From contig NZ_JAKRYL010000012.1 in assembly GCF_023555415.1 (NCBI RefSeq), positions 98,502 through 162,501 of the forward strand: 64,000 nucleotides of DNA, in the 5' to 3' direction. The position numbers were made by a program, and so were the translations under genes. Source of the stretch: Halalkalibacter alkaliphilus. Its GTDB lineage: Bacteria; Bacillota; Bacilli; Bacillales; Bacillaceae_D. Numbering within the stretch: the first letter of the stretch is position 1; each line of letters begins with the position of its first letter. This document shows, piece by piece, positions 16,806 to 25,788 of the stretch. The notes beneath the pieces are model-generated. The model was not told the DNA's origin, did no database searches, and saw nothing but the letters and a program-made list of their open reading frames with translations.

Positions 16806-19250
16806 TTGAAAAAGTTCATACATAAATTTAGATCCGACGTCAAAGGATCTGTCTCAATCTTCTTCATAATTATTATCGTGCCAATCTTTTTATTTAATGC
16901 GGTGTTAATTGACTACGCTAGAATTTTAGCGGCTGATAAACAATCAGAATATGCGATTCAAAGTGCCGTACGTTCTGCAATGGCTTCGTATGATTCAGAT
17001 TTAAGAGAATTTGGACTCTTTGGTGTAAAAAAAGAAGATGTCGACTATTTTGAGGAAATATTAAGAGCGAATTTACAAACAGTAGATCTTTCAGAAGAGA
17101 GTATTGTTCTTAACAATAATAGTGGGGCCTTTCAGTTTATTGACCCTAAGGTGGAAGACTTTAATTTAGATTTAGATAGAGAACTTGCCCACCCTGAAAT
17201 ACTTAGACATCAAATCCTAGAGGAAATGAAGTATAAGGCACCTGTCGAAATAATCAAAGAACTTCTTGAAAAGTTTAACTTTATCTCAAAGGCGATGAAG
17301 GAAACATCAACTTTTATTAATACGGTTAGTGAGATTGAAAAAGATTTTGATAAACGAGAACAAAAATTAGACGATATTAGATTCCCTATAGAGCTAAAAG
17401 AACCATTAGAAGGACCTAACCACTTAGTAAAAGCGCAAGACGCGTTAGAAGTCATACAAAAAGACTTGAGTAAAACTAGCAGCGCATCATTCCCAACTGT
17501 AAACAGCCTCAATGACATTATTTCAAATTATAATAGGTATGAAGAGGCTAAGAAAGAAAAAGAAAGCCTTGAAAGTCTCAAGGATGCTCTAGAACAGGAC
17601 AAACGACAACAAGAAAATAAGTTAAGAGAAGTAAAGAACAGAGAGATAAACGAAGAAGATGAGGATGAACAAAAGAAAAAAGAAGATGAAAAAGAGGAAG
17701 AAATTAAAGAGCTAGAGGAAGCAATAGAGGATCTAGAGGATCAGATCAACAGCATGGAGACCCAAATTAGTGCGTTAGATCGCAATATTAAAAGGTTTGA
17801 AACAAACGCAGCAAAGAAAATGAATGAACTTAGCTCTCAATCAAAAACAGCTCTTGACCATTTACAAGATGCAAAACGGAAGTTAGACTTAGCAAAGAAA
17901 AATAATGATAAGATAATACAAGAGATACGCAAAGGTAGAAATACCGCTAACAACAATTATGAGGGAGCAATTTTTGAATCTGAAAAGGTGGAACCATCTT
18001 CAGAGGTAGATAAAGGCGAATTAGCCAATGTAGAGAAAACGTTGGATGATCTCTCAAAAGAACTAGATGAATATAAATATGAAACTAGTTTCTTTACTAC
18101 AATAGGTAACCATTTGGACAACGCTATTACAAGTGTAATTTCAGTGAATAACAGTCTAAACACTGATATCTCAGGTGATCTATCAAGTGCAAAGAAATCA
18201 ATAGAAGATCAACTCCCTAGTGCTAAATCTTCAGTTGACTCCGCGATTGAATATATGAAGACACATCGACGAGACTATGAAGAAGGAGATATGTCTGATT
18301 TTGATGATTATGAAATTATTGATAATGATGGCAAGCATGGTGAAGCGGAACAAAGTATAGATACGTCTGAAGATATTAATAGTTTAAGGCATAAGTATGA
18401 CGAAGAAAAAGCCATATATGAAGATCTGACTAAAACTATCGGTGAACTTCAGAGATTTCTTGAGGACAATGACTTGATGGATGGATATTTTGAAGATGAT
18501 CCTAATAATAAACATATTGGAGATTCACCTGAATTAGACTTTGGAGAAGATGCAACTGCTAGTTCTAAAGATGCAATGCGTCTAGTAGATGCTCTATTCA
18601 GTGGTATTGGAAATTTCCTGCTTGATGCCCGTGATGAGCTATATATTAATGAGTATATATTGATGAATTTTGAGAGTGCAAAGCCAGGAGGAAAAGCAGA
18701 AGACTTTTTATATGAAAATAGAGAAGTAGAATATATTCTATATGGTCTTCCTGAAGTTGGTGCCAATTATACAGCTGCACTCAGTCAATTGTTCGCAATT
18801 CGTTTTGCATTGAGGTTTATTGATGCGTTTACTGTTCCATGGGTTAGAGCAGCAGGGCATCCAATTGCAGTGTTTGTTGCTGCTTTGGGCTATGCGCTAA
18901 AGTATTCTAGTGAAGATATGAATGGTCTTCAAAGGGGAGGAAGTGCAGAGCTAATTGGTGAAAATTTAACAGGTAGATTAGAGTTTGGTTACAATGACTA
19001 TGTTCGATTGTTTTTGTTTATGAATCCTGGCGGTGACAATCGTCTAATGAGAGTGATGTCTGTTATAAATGAAAAGTCAGGCATTGACCTAACCCAGAAT
19101 TATACGTACGCCCACGGATCCGTTGATACATCAGTACAGTTATGGTTTATTCCGGAAATAGCAAAAGCCATGGAAGTAGTTAGTGTTATTGACGGTAAGG
19201 TAAATAACAATCGTTACGAATTTAATAAAGAAGCTTATTTTTCTTATTAA
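16806..19250 (+). CDS. Large TadG-like protein with central coiled coil
   Basis: 814 residues. The N-terminus resembles TadG/TadE (VKG, SVSIFFIIIIVPIF) but lacks the Glu at +5, so processing is doubtful. Residues about 240-360 form a long, highly charged coiled coil with many Lys/Glu. A mostly globular C-terminal region (to FNKEAYFSY) follows, with a hydrophobic patch around 670-700. TTG start with GGAGGGG seven bases upstream. Much longer than usual TadG; it may act as an anchor or tip platform between membrane and wall. Confidence 0.7.
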   Translation: MKKFIHKFRSDVKGSVSIFFIIIIVPIFLFNAVLIDYARILAADKQSEYAIQSAVRSAMASYDSDLREFGLFGVKKEDVDYFEEILRANLQTVDLSEESIVLNNNSGAFQFIDPKVEDFNLDLDRELAHPEILRHQILEEMKYKAPVEIIKELLEKFNFISKAMKETSTFINTVSEIEKDFDKREQKLDDIRFPIELKEPLEGPNHLVKAQDALEVIQKDLSKTSSASFPTVNSLNDIISNYNRYEEAKKEKESLESLKDALEQDKRQQENKLREVKNREINEEDEDEQKKKEDEKEEEIKELEEAIEDLEDQINSMETQISALDRNIKRFETNAAKKMNELSSQSKTALDHLQDAKRKLDLAKKNNDKIIQEIRKGRNTANNNYEGAIFESEKVEPSSEVDKGELANVEKTLDDLSKELDEYKYETSFFTTIGNHLDNAITSVISVNNSLNTDISGDLSSAKKSIEDQLPSAKSSVDSAIEYMKTHRRDYEEGDMSDFDDYEIIDNDGKHGEAEQSIDTSEDINSLRHKYDEEKAIYEDLTKTIGELQRFLEDNDLMDGYFEDDPNNKHIGDSPELDFGEDATASSKDAMRLVDALFSGIGNFLLDARDELYINEYILMNFESAKPGGKAEDFLYENREVEYILYGLPEVGANYTAALSQLFAIRFALRFIDAFTVPWVRAAGHPIAVFVAALGYALKYSSEDMNGLQRGGSAELIGENLTGRLEFGYNDYVRLFLFMNPGGDNRLMRVMSVINEKSGIDLTQNYTYAHGSVDTSVQLWFIPEIAKAMEVVSVIDGKVNNNRYEFNKEAYFSY

Positions 19251-19270
19251 TAAATAGGAGTGAAAAGAAA

Positions 19271-19786
19271 ATGAAACAGATTTTAGGATTTATCTTCGCG
19301 GCATCACTTATTTTATTATCAGCGTGCGGAGGCCAATCAACAGAAGCACAATCAGAGAGTCAGGAAAGTAATGCTCAAAATACAAATGATATCTTAAACC
19401 TTGGAGAAACAGGAGTACAAGAGGGAACTGCAGGCTCAATAGAAATAACTGCACATTCTACTCAAATCTTGGAGTCATATGAGGAGTTTACTCCTAGTAA
19501 TGGAGTATTTGTTATAGTTGACATTTCTGTTAAAAACAATGGAGAAACAGAAATAAATGGAGGAGATATCACAAGAGCATCTTTATTTGATGATCAGGAG
19601 ACGATGTTTAATTCTACAGTTTACGATGAATTTGTAGAGCATATTTATGGTGAAATAAACCCTGGAGAAACAGTTTCAGGTCAAATTATTTTCAATCATT
19701 TCCCATCCGAATACTACGAACTAGTCTTTGGTTATGGTTTATCAACAACAGTCAACGAACTAAGATGGCATATTCCAGGTAACTAG
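19271..19786 (+). CDS. DUF4352-like lipoprotein in the Tad operon
   Basis: 171 residues with lipobox LLSACG and a Ser/Gln-rich linker. An immunoglobulin-like DUF4352-type domain follows (FVIVDISVKNNGETEI, INPGETVSGQIIF). It sits between tadG-like and the second tadE-like gene with gaps of under 25 bases, so it belongs to the pilus operon. An extracytoplasmic accessory role is likely. Confidence 0.8.
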   Translation: MKQILGFIFAASLILLSACGGQSTEAQSESQESNAQNTNDILNLGETGVQEGTAGSIEITAHSTQILESYEEFTPSNGVFVIVDISVKNNGETEINGGDITRASLFDDQETMFNSTVYDEFVEHIYGEINPGETVSGQIIFNHFPSEYYELVFGYGLSTTVNELRWHIPGN

Positions 19787-19853
19787 ATTTCAGGAGGAAT
19801 TGGAATTGTCCGATTCTCCACTAAATAGACCATTCCTCAGAGGTGGCTCAAAC

Positions 19854-20477
19854 ATGAATTTTCGAAAAAAAGAAGATGGCGGTATCACGCTTGAAGCTGC
19901 TATCTTCATGCCAATTTTTATAATGTTTTTGGTGTTTTTACTTTTTATGATTCGTTTTGCTTTGACAGATATAGCTTTAAATAAGGCTGTATCTGAAACT
20001 GCAAAACAAATTGCTCTTCAATCTTATCCTATTCATAGAGTGATTGATACGGGTGGGAAAATGGCTACAGAAGCCCTTAATAAAAGTGATCATTATCAAC
20101 AAATAAAAGATGACATGGGTAAGAATAAAGATCAAATTGAAAATGAGTTAATAAATACATTAGGTGAGGATGGTTACAATCAATTAATTGCAGACCCACT
20201 AGCTAAAGCAAGAGATGATGCAATAGATGGAGTAACAGCTCAATTTTTAGAAACTATAGTTCAAGGTTATTTAGCGGACGCTGATCGAATGAACTTGATA
20301 GATGCAAGTTCAGTAAGCGTCGTTTCACCTATAAAATTTCCCAACCTTTTAAATGAAGATGGAAATAAATTCATTCTAATTACTGCTGAATATAGACTTG
20401 TTCTCCCTATACCTTTCCTAAATCGAGAATACACTTTACAAAAACAAGCTTACGAACGAGTCTGGCTAGGATCATAA
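19854..20477 (+). CDS. Second TadE-like pseudopilin
   Basis: The pilin-like N-terminus reads RKKEDG then GITLEAAIFMP with Glu at +5, one membrane helix and an external domain of about 170 residues. ATG 19854 (MNFRKK) gives a standard TadE N-terminus and has AGAGGTGG at seven bases. However, an in-frame TTG at 19806 also has a strong CAGGAGGAA, which would add a 16-residue extension, so the start is unsettled. The prepilin peptidase gene follows. Confidence 0.8.
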   Translation: MNFRKKEDGGITLEAAIFMPIFIMFLVFLLFMIRFALTDIALNKAVSETAKQIALQSYPIHRVIDTGGKMATEALNKSDHYQQIKDDMGKNKDQIENELINTLGEDGYNQLIADPLAKARDDAIDGVTAQFLETIVQGYLADADRMNLIDASSVSVVSPIKFPNLLNEDGNKFILITAEYRLVLPIPFLNREYTLQKQAYERVWLGS

Positions 20478-20495
20478 GAAAGGATTTGCTATCAC

Positions 20496-21008
20496 ATGGA
20501 GTTATATTATTACTTACTAGCATTGTTTGTCATCATCGCATTTTATACAGATGTGAAAAATAGCAAAATACCAAACTGGCTTACTATGAGCGGTGTCCTC
20601 GCTGGGCTACTCTACCATCTGATCTTTAATGGGTTCGATGGGTTGCTGTTCTCTATTCTGGGTCTTGTTGTAAGTGGTGGCATCTTGTTACTCATGTATG
20701 TATTTAAAGCATTAGGTGCAGGAGATGTGAAACTATTTGCTGCAATTGGGGCAATAGCGGGATTACATTTTTCTCTTTATGCCATCATGTATTCTATTGT
20801 ATTTGCAGGTTTTATTGGAGTTTTTATTTTGTTGTTCCGAAAAGACTTGATAAAACGAATGGCATATTCATGCTACCGGTTTGTAGGTTCGTTACTGCGA
20901 CGCGACCTTAAAAGCTTAGAAGAATTCAAGAAAATGGAAAGTGTGCGCTTTCCTTTTATGTACGCGGTGTTACCGGGTGTCATGATGACATTCTATTATT
21001 TTCTATAG
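20496..21008 (+). CDS. cpaA: A24 prepilin peptidase (CpaA/TadV)
   Basis: 170 residues, strongly hydrophobic. It has the two catalytic aspartates of A24 peptidases: Asp in FYTDVKNSKIPN and Asp in the GAGDVKLF motif (GxGD). It cleaves the leaders of the Flp pilin and pseudopilins. It lacks the methylase domain of PilD-type enzymes, as is usual for Tad systems. Confidence 0.9.
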   Translation: MELYYYLLALFVIIAFYTDVKNSKIPNWLTMSGVLAGLLYHLIFNGFDGLLFSILGLVVSGGILLLMYVFKALGAGDVKLFAAIGAIAGLHFSLYAIMYSIVFAGFIGVFILLFRKDLIKRMAYSCYRFVGSLLRRDLKSLEEFKKMESVRFPFMYAVLPGVMMTFYYFL

Positions 21009-21023
21009 GAGAGGAGAGTTACG

Positions 21024-22697
21024 ATGAGCACCACAATTTATGATTTGAACTGCAACATCGACCAACAAAACGGTCACTTCATGATCTTGTCACGTGATGG
21101 TCAGTTTGGACTACATAGCAATGACCTAGCATCGATCCAGGTTAACATGCTAAAGTCTAACTCGATAGAAAAGCTTCTTCCATTACAAGTAGAAGAAATT
21201 GATTTTAATGTGAAGCTTTACTATAACCTATCATCTAAGCGAATTCTTTCGCAGGTGCTAAGGGAGAAGAAGTTAACCATTAGTGAGTATTATAACTTCT
21301 TGTATCAGGTAGTTTCTGCTATAGAAGATAGTAAAGAGTACATGTTAAATGAACAAAATTATATCATTCATGAAGATTTTATTTTTATTGGTAATGATTT
21401 CGGAGACGTTTATTTAACGTATTTGCCTCTTAATCAAGTATCGAATAAGCCACAGTTAAAAGATGAATTGAGAGATTTATTGATTAAATTAGTTGGACAA
21501 ATTCAGGAGTTACAAGGTGACGGTGTCCAACAATTAATGAATTATATTAATCATCCTGAGTTCAAATTAGCTGAGTTGAAGAAAAAATTAAATACATTAC
21601 GTAAAAATTCAGGTGCAACTGCACAAGTTAGTGCTCCTGTTTCACAACAAAAACCGCAAGCACAAGCAGCACCTGCACAACCTGTGCAGCAACCTGTATC
21701 TTCTGCTCCAGAAAAAACGGAAGTCGTGCAGCCGGCTGCAGCTAACGAAGAGTCAAGTCCTCCTGCGAAACCTAGGAAAAAACATCCTGTGAAACGAGGT
21801 TCTGCTAGAAGCAAAGCTGCTGCAGAAAGTCCGAAAGCGAAAGAAAAACCAAAGGCCAAGGCGAAAGTTAGCAAACAAGAAGTAGAAGAAACAGAAGTTA
21901 AAGAAACAAAGCCTCCAAACAAGATTGTTATCTTCGCTCTTTCTATTCTTGCAATTGCTGGTACATGGAAGATGTACGAAGTCATGCCGAGTGAAGGGAT
22001 GCTTTACATTTGTGTCGGACTTAGTGTGTTAGTCGTGGCAATAGCTTACTTCTTCATGAAAGTACGTCCACAAAAAGCAAATAAAGTTGTTACGACAACA
22101 GTTAAAGATGAAAAGAAACCTGCTAAAAAGGCAGTTAATCCAAAAGTAAGAGCCAAAAAACAACAGAATAAGCCACAGCCGGCAGCTACTTCAAAGAGCA
22201 AGGAAGTCACTCCTAACGCTGTTGACCAAAATGGAGGATCACATCAGTACAATGAAAAGTCCCAACAACAATCAGCTGCAGCTGTTGACAGTGATGCTTA
22301 TTTTAAAAATCTTGGCAATGAAACGACCTTGCTTTCAGACCCGGATCCGCAGTCAGATGCAACTGTGTTATTAGTGGATGAAGAGCCAAAAGCTGTACCA
22401 ATGCCATTTTTTGAGGTTCAACGAAATGGAAACGTTGAAACAGTCCGCATTTATCAGACGCCATTCGTAATTGGTCGTACAGCTGAAGGGACTCAATATG
22501 TTGAGGATTCTATCGGGATTTCTAGATTGCATTTAGAAGTATTAAAAGTAGGAGACAATTACGCAATCAAAGATTTGGGTTCTAAAAACGGAACGAAACT
22601 GAATCAACAGCCGATCGCAGCTAATACGGTTCAACACGTAAAAGACAGTGACATCATTAAAATCGGTAAAGTTGAATACACATTTAAATTAGGATAG
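21024..22697 (+). CDS. DUF6382/FHA-domain membrane protein
   Basis: 557 residues. The N-terminal 170 residues match the DUF6382 plan (IYDLNCNIDQQNGHFMIL, FGDVYLTYLPL). A basic Ala/Pro/Lys linker, two membrane helices (about 293-345), a second linker and a C-terminal FHA domain (about 465-557) follow, with IGRTAEGTQ, ISRLHLEV and DLGSKNGTKLN. FHA domains bind phospho-threonine peptides. Just before the FHA domain are NETTLL and DATVLL, the same motif type as in the TELL-repeat protein. It is in the Tad operon and precedes the PP2C gene. Both soluble parts should face the cytoplasm. Confidence 0.85.
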   Translation: MSTTIYDLNCNIDQQNGHFMILSRDGQFGLHSNDLASIQVNMLKSNSIEKLLPLQVEEIDFNVKLYYNLSSKRILSQVLREKKLTISEYYNFLYQVVSAIEDSKEYMLNEQNYIIHEDFIFIGNDFGDVYLTYLPLNQVSNKPQLKDELRDLLIKLVGQIQELQGDGVQQLMNYINHPEFKLAELKKKLNTLRKNSGATAQVSAPVSQQKPQAQAAPAQPVQQPVSSAPEKTEVVQPAAANEESSPPAKPRKKHPVKRGSARSKAAAESPKAKEKPKAKAKVSKQEVEETEVKETKPPNKIVIFALSILAIAGTWKMYEVMPSEGMLYICVGLSVLVVAIAYFFMKVRPQKANKVVTTTVKDEKKPAKKAVNPKVRAKKQQNKPQPAATSKSKEVTPNAVDQNGGSHQYNEKSQQQSAAAVDSDAYFKNLGNETTLLSDPDPQSDATVLLVDEEPKAVPMPFFEVQRNGNVETVRIYQTPFVIGRTAEGTQYVEDSIGISRLHLEVLKVGDNYAIKDLGSKNGTKLNQQPIAANTVQHVKDSDIIKIGKVEYTFKLG

Positions 22698-22702
22698 TGC
22701 GG

Positions 22703-23614
22703 ATGACAAATAAAAAAGCAGCCTGGGAGTATGGATTATCCACTCATAAAGGCGCAGTAAAACAGATTAATGAAGATAATGCTTTGTTGAAAATTGCCAG
22801 TGACTCTAATGGGTGTGAAGCTTCATTGGTTATTGTTGCTGATGGGATGGGTGGTTATCAAGCGGGGGATGTTGCAAGCCAACTCGTTATTGATCAACTT
22901 AACGATTGGTGGGAACGTCGTATCCGCACAATGTTAAAGCTTCGACGTCCATTTAAGAGCATAGCCAAAGAAATTGAAAGTCTATTGCATGAGACGAATC
23001 ACAAGTTAATTGGAATAGGCAACAAAGAAGGAAGTAAATTAGGAACAACGGTGTCCGTGTTGTTCCTTTATCAAAACCGATATCTAATTTGTCATATTGG
23101 TGATAGTAGAATTTATAGGTTTGATGAAGATCTTCCTAGAGTATGTTCAGATAATAATAGTACGTATCCACTTGAAAGTGATACAGTTCCGCTAGGTGAA
23201 ACGTCTGAGCTTGTACAACTAACGGAAGATCATTCTTGGGTGGAACAGCAAGTTAAATTAGGTCTCCTAACGAAAGAGCAAGCTGCCTCACATCCAAGAA
23301 GGAATGTATTGTTGCAATGCCTAGGGATCGAGAATGAAGTAGAGCCTTTTATTAAAGAAGGATCTTATAAGGCTAATGATCTATTTCTTTTATGTAGTGA
23401 TGGCTTTTATACGCTTTTTTCTAATGAGGCAATCGTTACCTTGCTCACCCATTCAGAACAAAAGTATAACGATTTACAACAGGTAAGTGATCATCTAGTC
23501 GACTTATCTAATCGTGAAGGCGCAACCGATAACGTGACCGTTCTTTTAATTCGGCCTTTGGAGTCCAATGTTAAAAAAGGCTGGAAAAGCATGTGGAGAA
23601 ACTTATTTCCATAG
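22703..23614 (+). CDS. PP2C-type Ser/Thr phosphatase
   Basis: Cytoplasmic metal-dependent phosphatase expected to reverse the kinases at 25785 and 34991. PP2C motifs are present in order: INEDN, VIVADGMGGYQAGDVAS, GTTVSVLFL, CHIGDSRIYRF, LLCSDGFYTLF and GATDNVTVLLI. The length (303 aa) is a little above the usual 240-260. Between CHIGDSRIYRF and the EDHSW segment there is an insertion (about residues 148-175). An ATG at 22703 with AGGA at eight bases is chosen over GTG 22697. Last gene before the terminator at 23647. Confidence 0.9.
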   Translation: MTNKKAAWEYGLSTHKGAVKQINEDNALLKIASDSNGCEASLVIVADGMGGYQAGDVASQLVIDQLNDWWERRIRTMLKLRRPFKSIAKEIESLLHETNHKLIGIGNKEGSKLGTTVSVLFLYQNRYLICHIGDSRIYRFDEDLPRVCSDNNSTYPLESDTVPLGETSELVQLTEDHSWVEQQVKLGLLTKEQAASHPRRNVLLQCLGIENEVEPFIKEGSYKANDLFLLCSDGFYTLFSNEAIVTLLTHSEQKYNDLQQVSDHLVDLSNREGATDNVTVLLIRPLESNVKKGWKSMWRNLFP

Positions 23615-23646
23615 GCGAAGTTTAAACGATATCAACGAAATAAGAT

Positions 23647-23679
23647 AAAAAAGCTCTTCAAGAACTGAAGAGCTTTTTT
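23647..23679 (+). terminator. Terminator of the Tad operon
   Basis: Stem AAAAAAGCTCTTCA/TGAAGAGCTTTTTT with a 5-base loop, ending in a T-run. It marks the end of a roughly 12-kb transcription unit. Confidence 0.9.
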
Positions 23680-23773
23680 ATCCCCTCACCACTACCATTT
23701 CCATTTAGTAAAATCCACTCCTATACATAGTACTTTTTAAATAATAAAATCCAATTTTTCTTAGAATTTAATG

Positions 23774-23807
23774 ACTATAATACTAGTTTTATCCATAGTA
23801 TTATAGT
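23774..23807 (+). promoter_or_regulatory. Perfect 12-bp dyad containing a -10 element
   Basis: ACTATAATACTA (23774-23785) and its exact inverse TAGTATTATAGT (23796-23807) flank a 10-base spacer. The left arm contains TATAAT. It lies about 75 bases before the 23882 gene, the first of the TELL/kinase operon. The layout suggests an operator bound by a dimer over the promoter. Confidence 0.5.
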
Positions 23808-23881
23808 AAGATTTTATGTGTTAATCGATAAAATTATCAAAAATTATGTGTTTCTCTTATTTATTTGGGAGGTAAAAAAAT

Positions 23882-25069
23882 GTGTCTATTATGAACAAGA
23901 AATTTCTAATATTTTATGGACTTTCTTTGATTATTTCTTTTGTTTTCATCTTCCTTGGTATTTATGTCCTAAGGAAAGAATATTTTATGATTACCGAAGT
24001 TCATCCACATGGGGAGACCATTGCTGTAGGACAATTGGATGCCTCTACATATAAGCCTGTTATTACTCAAGACGGTTCTATACAGTCTATATACCGCGAT
24101 GATCATCAACTATTTTACATAGCTACGAAAGAAGGTGACCTTGAACTTAATATGGTCGACCTAAGAAGTCAGCAAGTGAGCACGGAAATAAGTATCAGTC
24201 AAAAGTCATTACGTTTTCCTTTAGAAATCTTAGAAATATTAGATGAAAAAGACGTTACTATGTTAAAGATGCTTGAAGACTTAAAAGATAGTGATCAAGA
24301 AGGTTTTTTTGTTTTAGATATGGATGTGTTACATCAGTATCTTTTAATTACTCGAGGATCGATGCTTGGCTTGTACAAAGAGGATGGAATGAAGAAACAG
24401 CATACTTATGATGGTGTTGCTTTACATGGGGCTATTGATGCGGAAGAAGAAGCATTTTATGCCTTATTAAAAAGGGATGACCAATACTATATTTATAGTT
24501 CAAATGAAGAGAAAGAAGTGAAAGTTGAGATAACGGGAGACTTCCAAGATGCTTTTTTTCTACATGATATAAATGCATATGTTATCTGGACTGATCAAAC
24601 TATTGTAAAGGTTGACATGTCTACAGAAATGACTACTGAGAAACAGCTTCTTGCTGATACAACAGGTATGGAAAAGGTAGCTGATACGACAATGCTCATT
24701 ATTGAACGAGAAGGGCAATTAGGTATTTATGATGTTTCATCAAGAGCGTTGTTTGAAGTAGATCATTCTGTAACTGAGCCAATGTACAAAGTATCAGCGG
24801 ATGCTAGGAGATTAGCAATCGTGTCAAAGGAAGGCCCAAGGGATTCAACACTTTTTATCTATGATCTGAATCATATGTTTGTCAGCCATGAATCTAAAGT
24901 TGAAGGTGAAATTACAGATCTTAAATGGAGTGAGACGAGAAACCACTTACTTGCGACGGTAAAGACAGAGGAGAATTATTTTGAGTCCTATCATGTTCGG
25001 ATTGGTGAGGAACTTGCCTGGGACTCTATACATGGCAGTGAACAAGAAATAAAAGCATTTTCGCCATAG
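23882..25069 (+). CDS. Membrane-anchored protein with propeller-like extracellular part, unknown
   Basis: 395 residues. There is one N-terminal membrane helix (IFYGLSLIISFVFIFLGIYVL), then about 360 residues of repeating beta-strand-like segments (for example LFIYDLNHMF, KVEGEITDLKWSET), reminiscent of a WD40-like propeller. No catalytic motif is seen. The GTG at 23882 has GGGAGGT nine bases upstream; an ATG two bases before it opens only a 5-codon frame. It is co-transcribed with the TELL-repeat protein and kinase, so it may be an extracellular sensor for that module. Confidence 0.65.
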   Translation: MSIMNKKFLIFYGLSLIISFVFIFLGIYVLRKEYFMITEVHPHGETIAVGQLDASTYKPVITQDGSIQSIYRDDHQLFYIATKEGDLELNMVDLRSQQVSTEISISQKSLRFPLEILEILDEKDVTMLKMLEDLKDSDQEGFFVLDMDVLHQYLLITRGSMLGLYKEDGMKKQHTYDGVALHGAIDAEEEAFYALLKRDDQYYIYSSNEEKEVKVEITGDFQDAFFLHDINAYVIWTDQTIVKVDMSTEMTTEKQLLADTTGMEKVADTTMLIIEREGQLGIYDVSSRALFEVDHSVTEPMYKVSADARRLAIVSKEGPRDSTLFIYDLNHMFVSHESKVEGEITDLKWSETRNHLLATVKTEENYFESYHVRIGEELAWDSIHGSEQEIKAFSP

Positions 25070-25101
25070 GTAAAGTGTTTTAGTGAAGGAGAGGTTGAAA
25101 A

Positions 25102-25788
25102 GTGAATGACCTTTGGCTGTATTCTAACGGCTTATATTTGTTAGGCATTGGTATTATAGTATTTTTAATTTGTAATGCAGTTTTGTTATTCGTGGTGATT
25201 AGAGTGATGCTAAAGAAGAAAGAAGCGTTATCAAGACTGGCTGAAATCGAACAACAGAAGGCAAAATCGCCATCCACTAAGAAGGAAAATGACCTTGAGC
25301 TGAAGATGGCAGAAACAAAAAGGTACGTTACCGAGAAAAAACAAACGGAGTTGTTAAAAACAGGAGACGAAACGGAACTGCTGGGTACCCAAAGAGAGAC
25401 GGAGTTGTTAAGAGCAGGAGACGAAACGGAACTGCTGGGCACCCAAAGAGAGACGGAGTTGTTAAGAGCGGGAGATGAAACGGAACTGTTGGGCACCCAA
25501 GGAGAGACGGAGCTGTTAAAAACAGGAGACGAAACGGAATTGCTGGGAACGCAAGGAGAGACGGAGTTATTAAAAACGGAACTTTTGAAGGACAACACAA
25601 CAGAATTACGAACCCCTTCTTTAGAAACGGAGCTTCTTCAGGATGAAGAAGATAAACACCGTGTAAAGGAGAAGAAAACAGAGGCATACGAAACGGAATT
25701 ATTAACTAAAGGTTTTGAAACAGAGCTTCTTACTAAGGAATCGGATCAAAAATCGACAAACGGCGTAAGAAAGGGTAATAACAAATGA
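25102..25788 (+). CDS. Membrane protein with array of TELL motifs
   Basis: 228 residues. There is an N-terminal membrane helix (about 12-36, LLGIGIIVFLICNAVLLFVV), then a charged, low-complexity cytoplasmic tail carrying 13 copies of TELL, usually as ETELL. Four of the spacing units are 18-residue repeats of the form TELLRAGDETELLGTQRE. The motif matches what an FHA domain would bind as phospho-Thr with Leu at +3. It is also close to the activation loop of the kinase encoded directly downstream, whose ATG overlaps this stop. I infer a multi-site phospho-threonine scaffold. No known family is recognised. GTG start, AGGAGAGG upstream. Confidence 0.75.
   Translation: MNDLWLYSNGLYLLGIGIIVFLICNAVLLFVVIRVMLKKKEALSRLAEIEQQKAKSPSTKKENDLELKMAETKRYVTEKKQTELLKTGDETELLGTQRETELLRAGDETELLGTQRETELLRAGDETELLGTQGETELLKTGDETELLGTQGETELLKTELLKDNTTELRTPSLETELLQDEEDKHRVKEKKTEAYETELLTKGFETELLTKESDQKSTNGVRKGNNK
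25345..25560 (+). repeat. 54-bp in-frame tandem repeat in the TELL gene
   Basis: Four copies of a 54-bp unit (starts at 25345, 25399, 25453, 25507), each encoding 18 residues with two TELL motifs, plus a partial fifth. Units differ at few positions, so copy number may vary between strains. Confidence 0.9.

Noticed and set aside
25328..25687. Antisense frames over the TELL repeat
   Set aside because: Repeat-driven open frames opposite a well-supported gene; no start signal.
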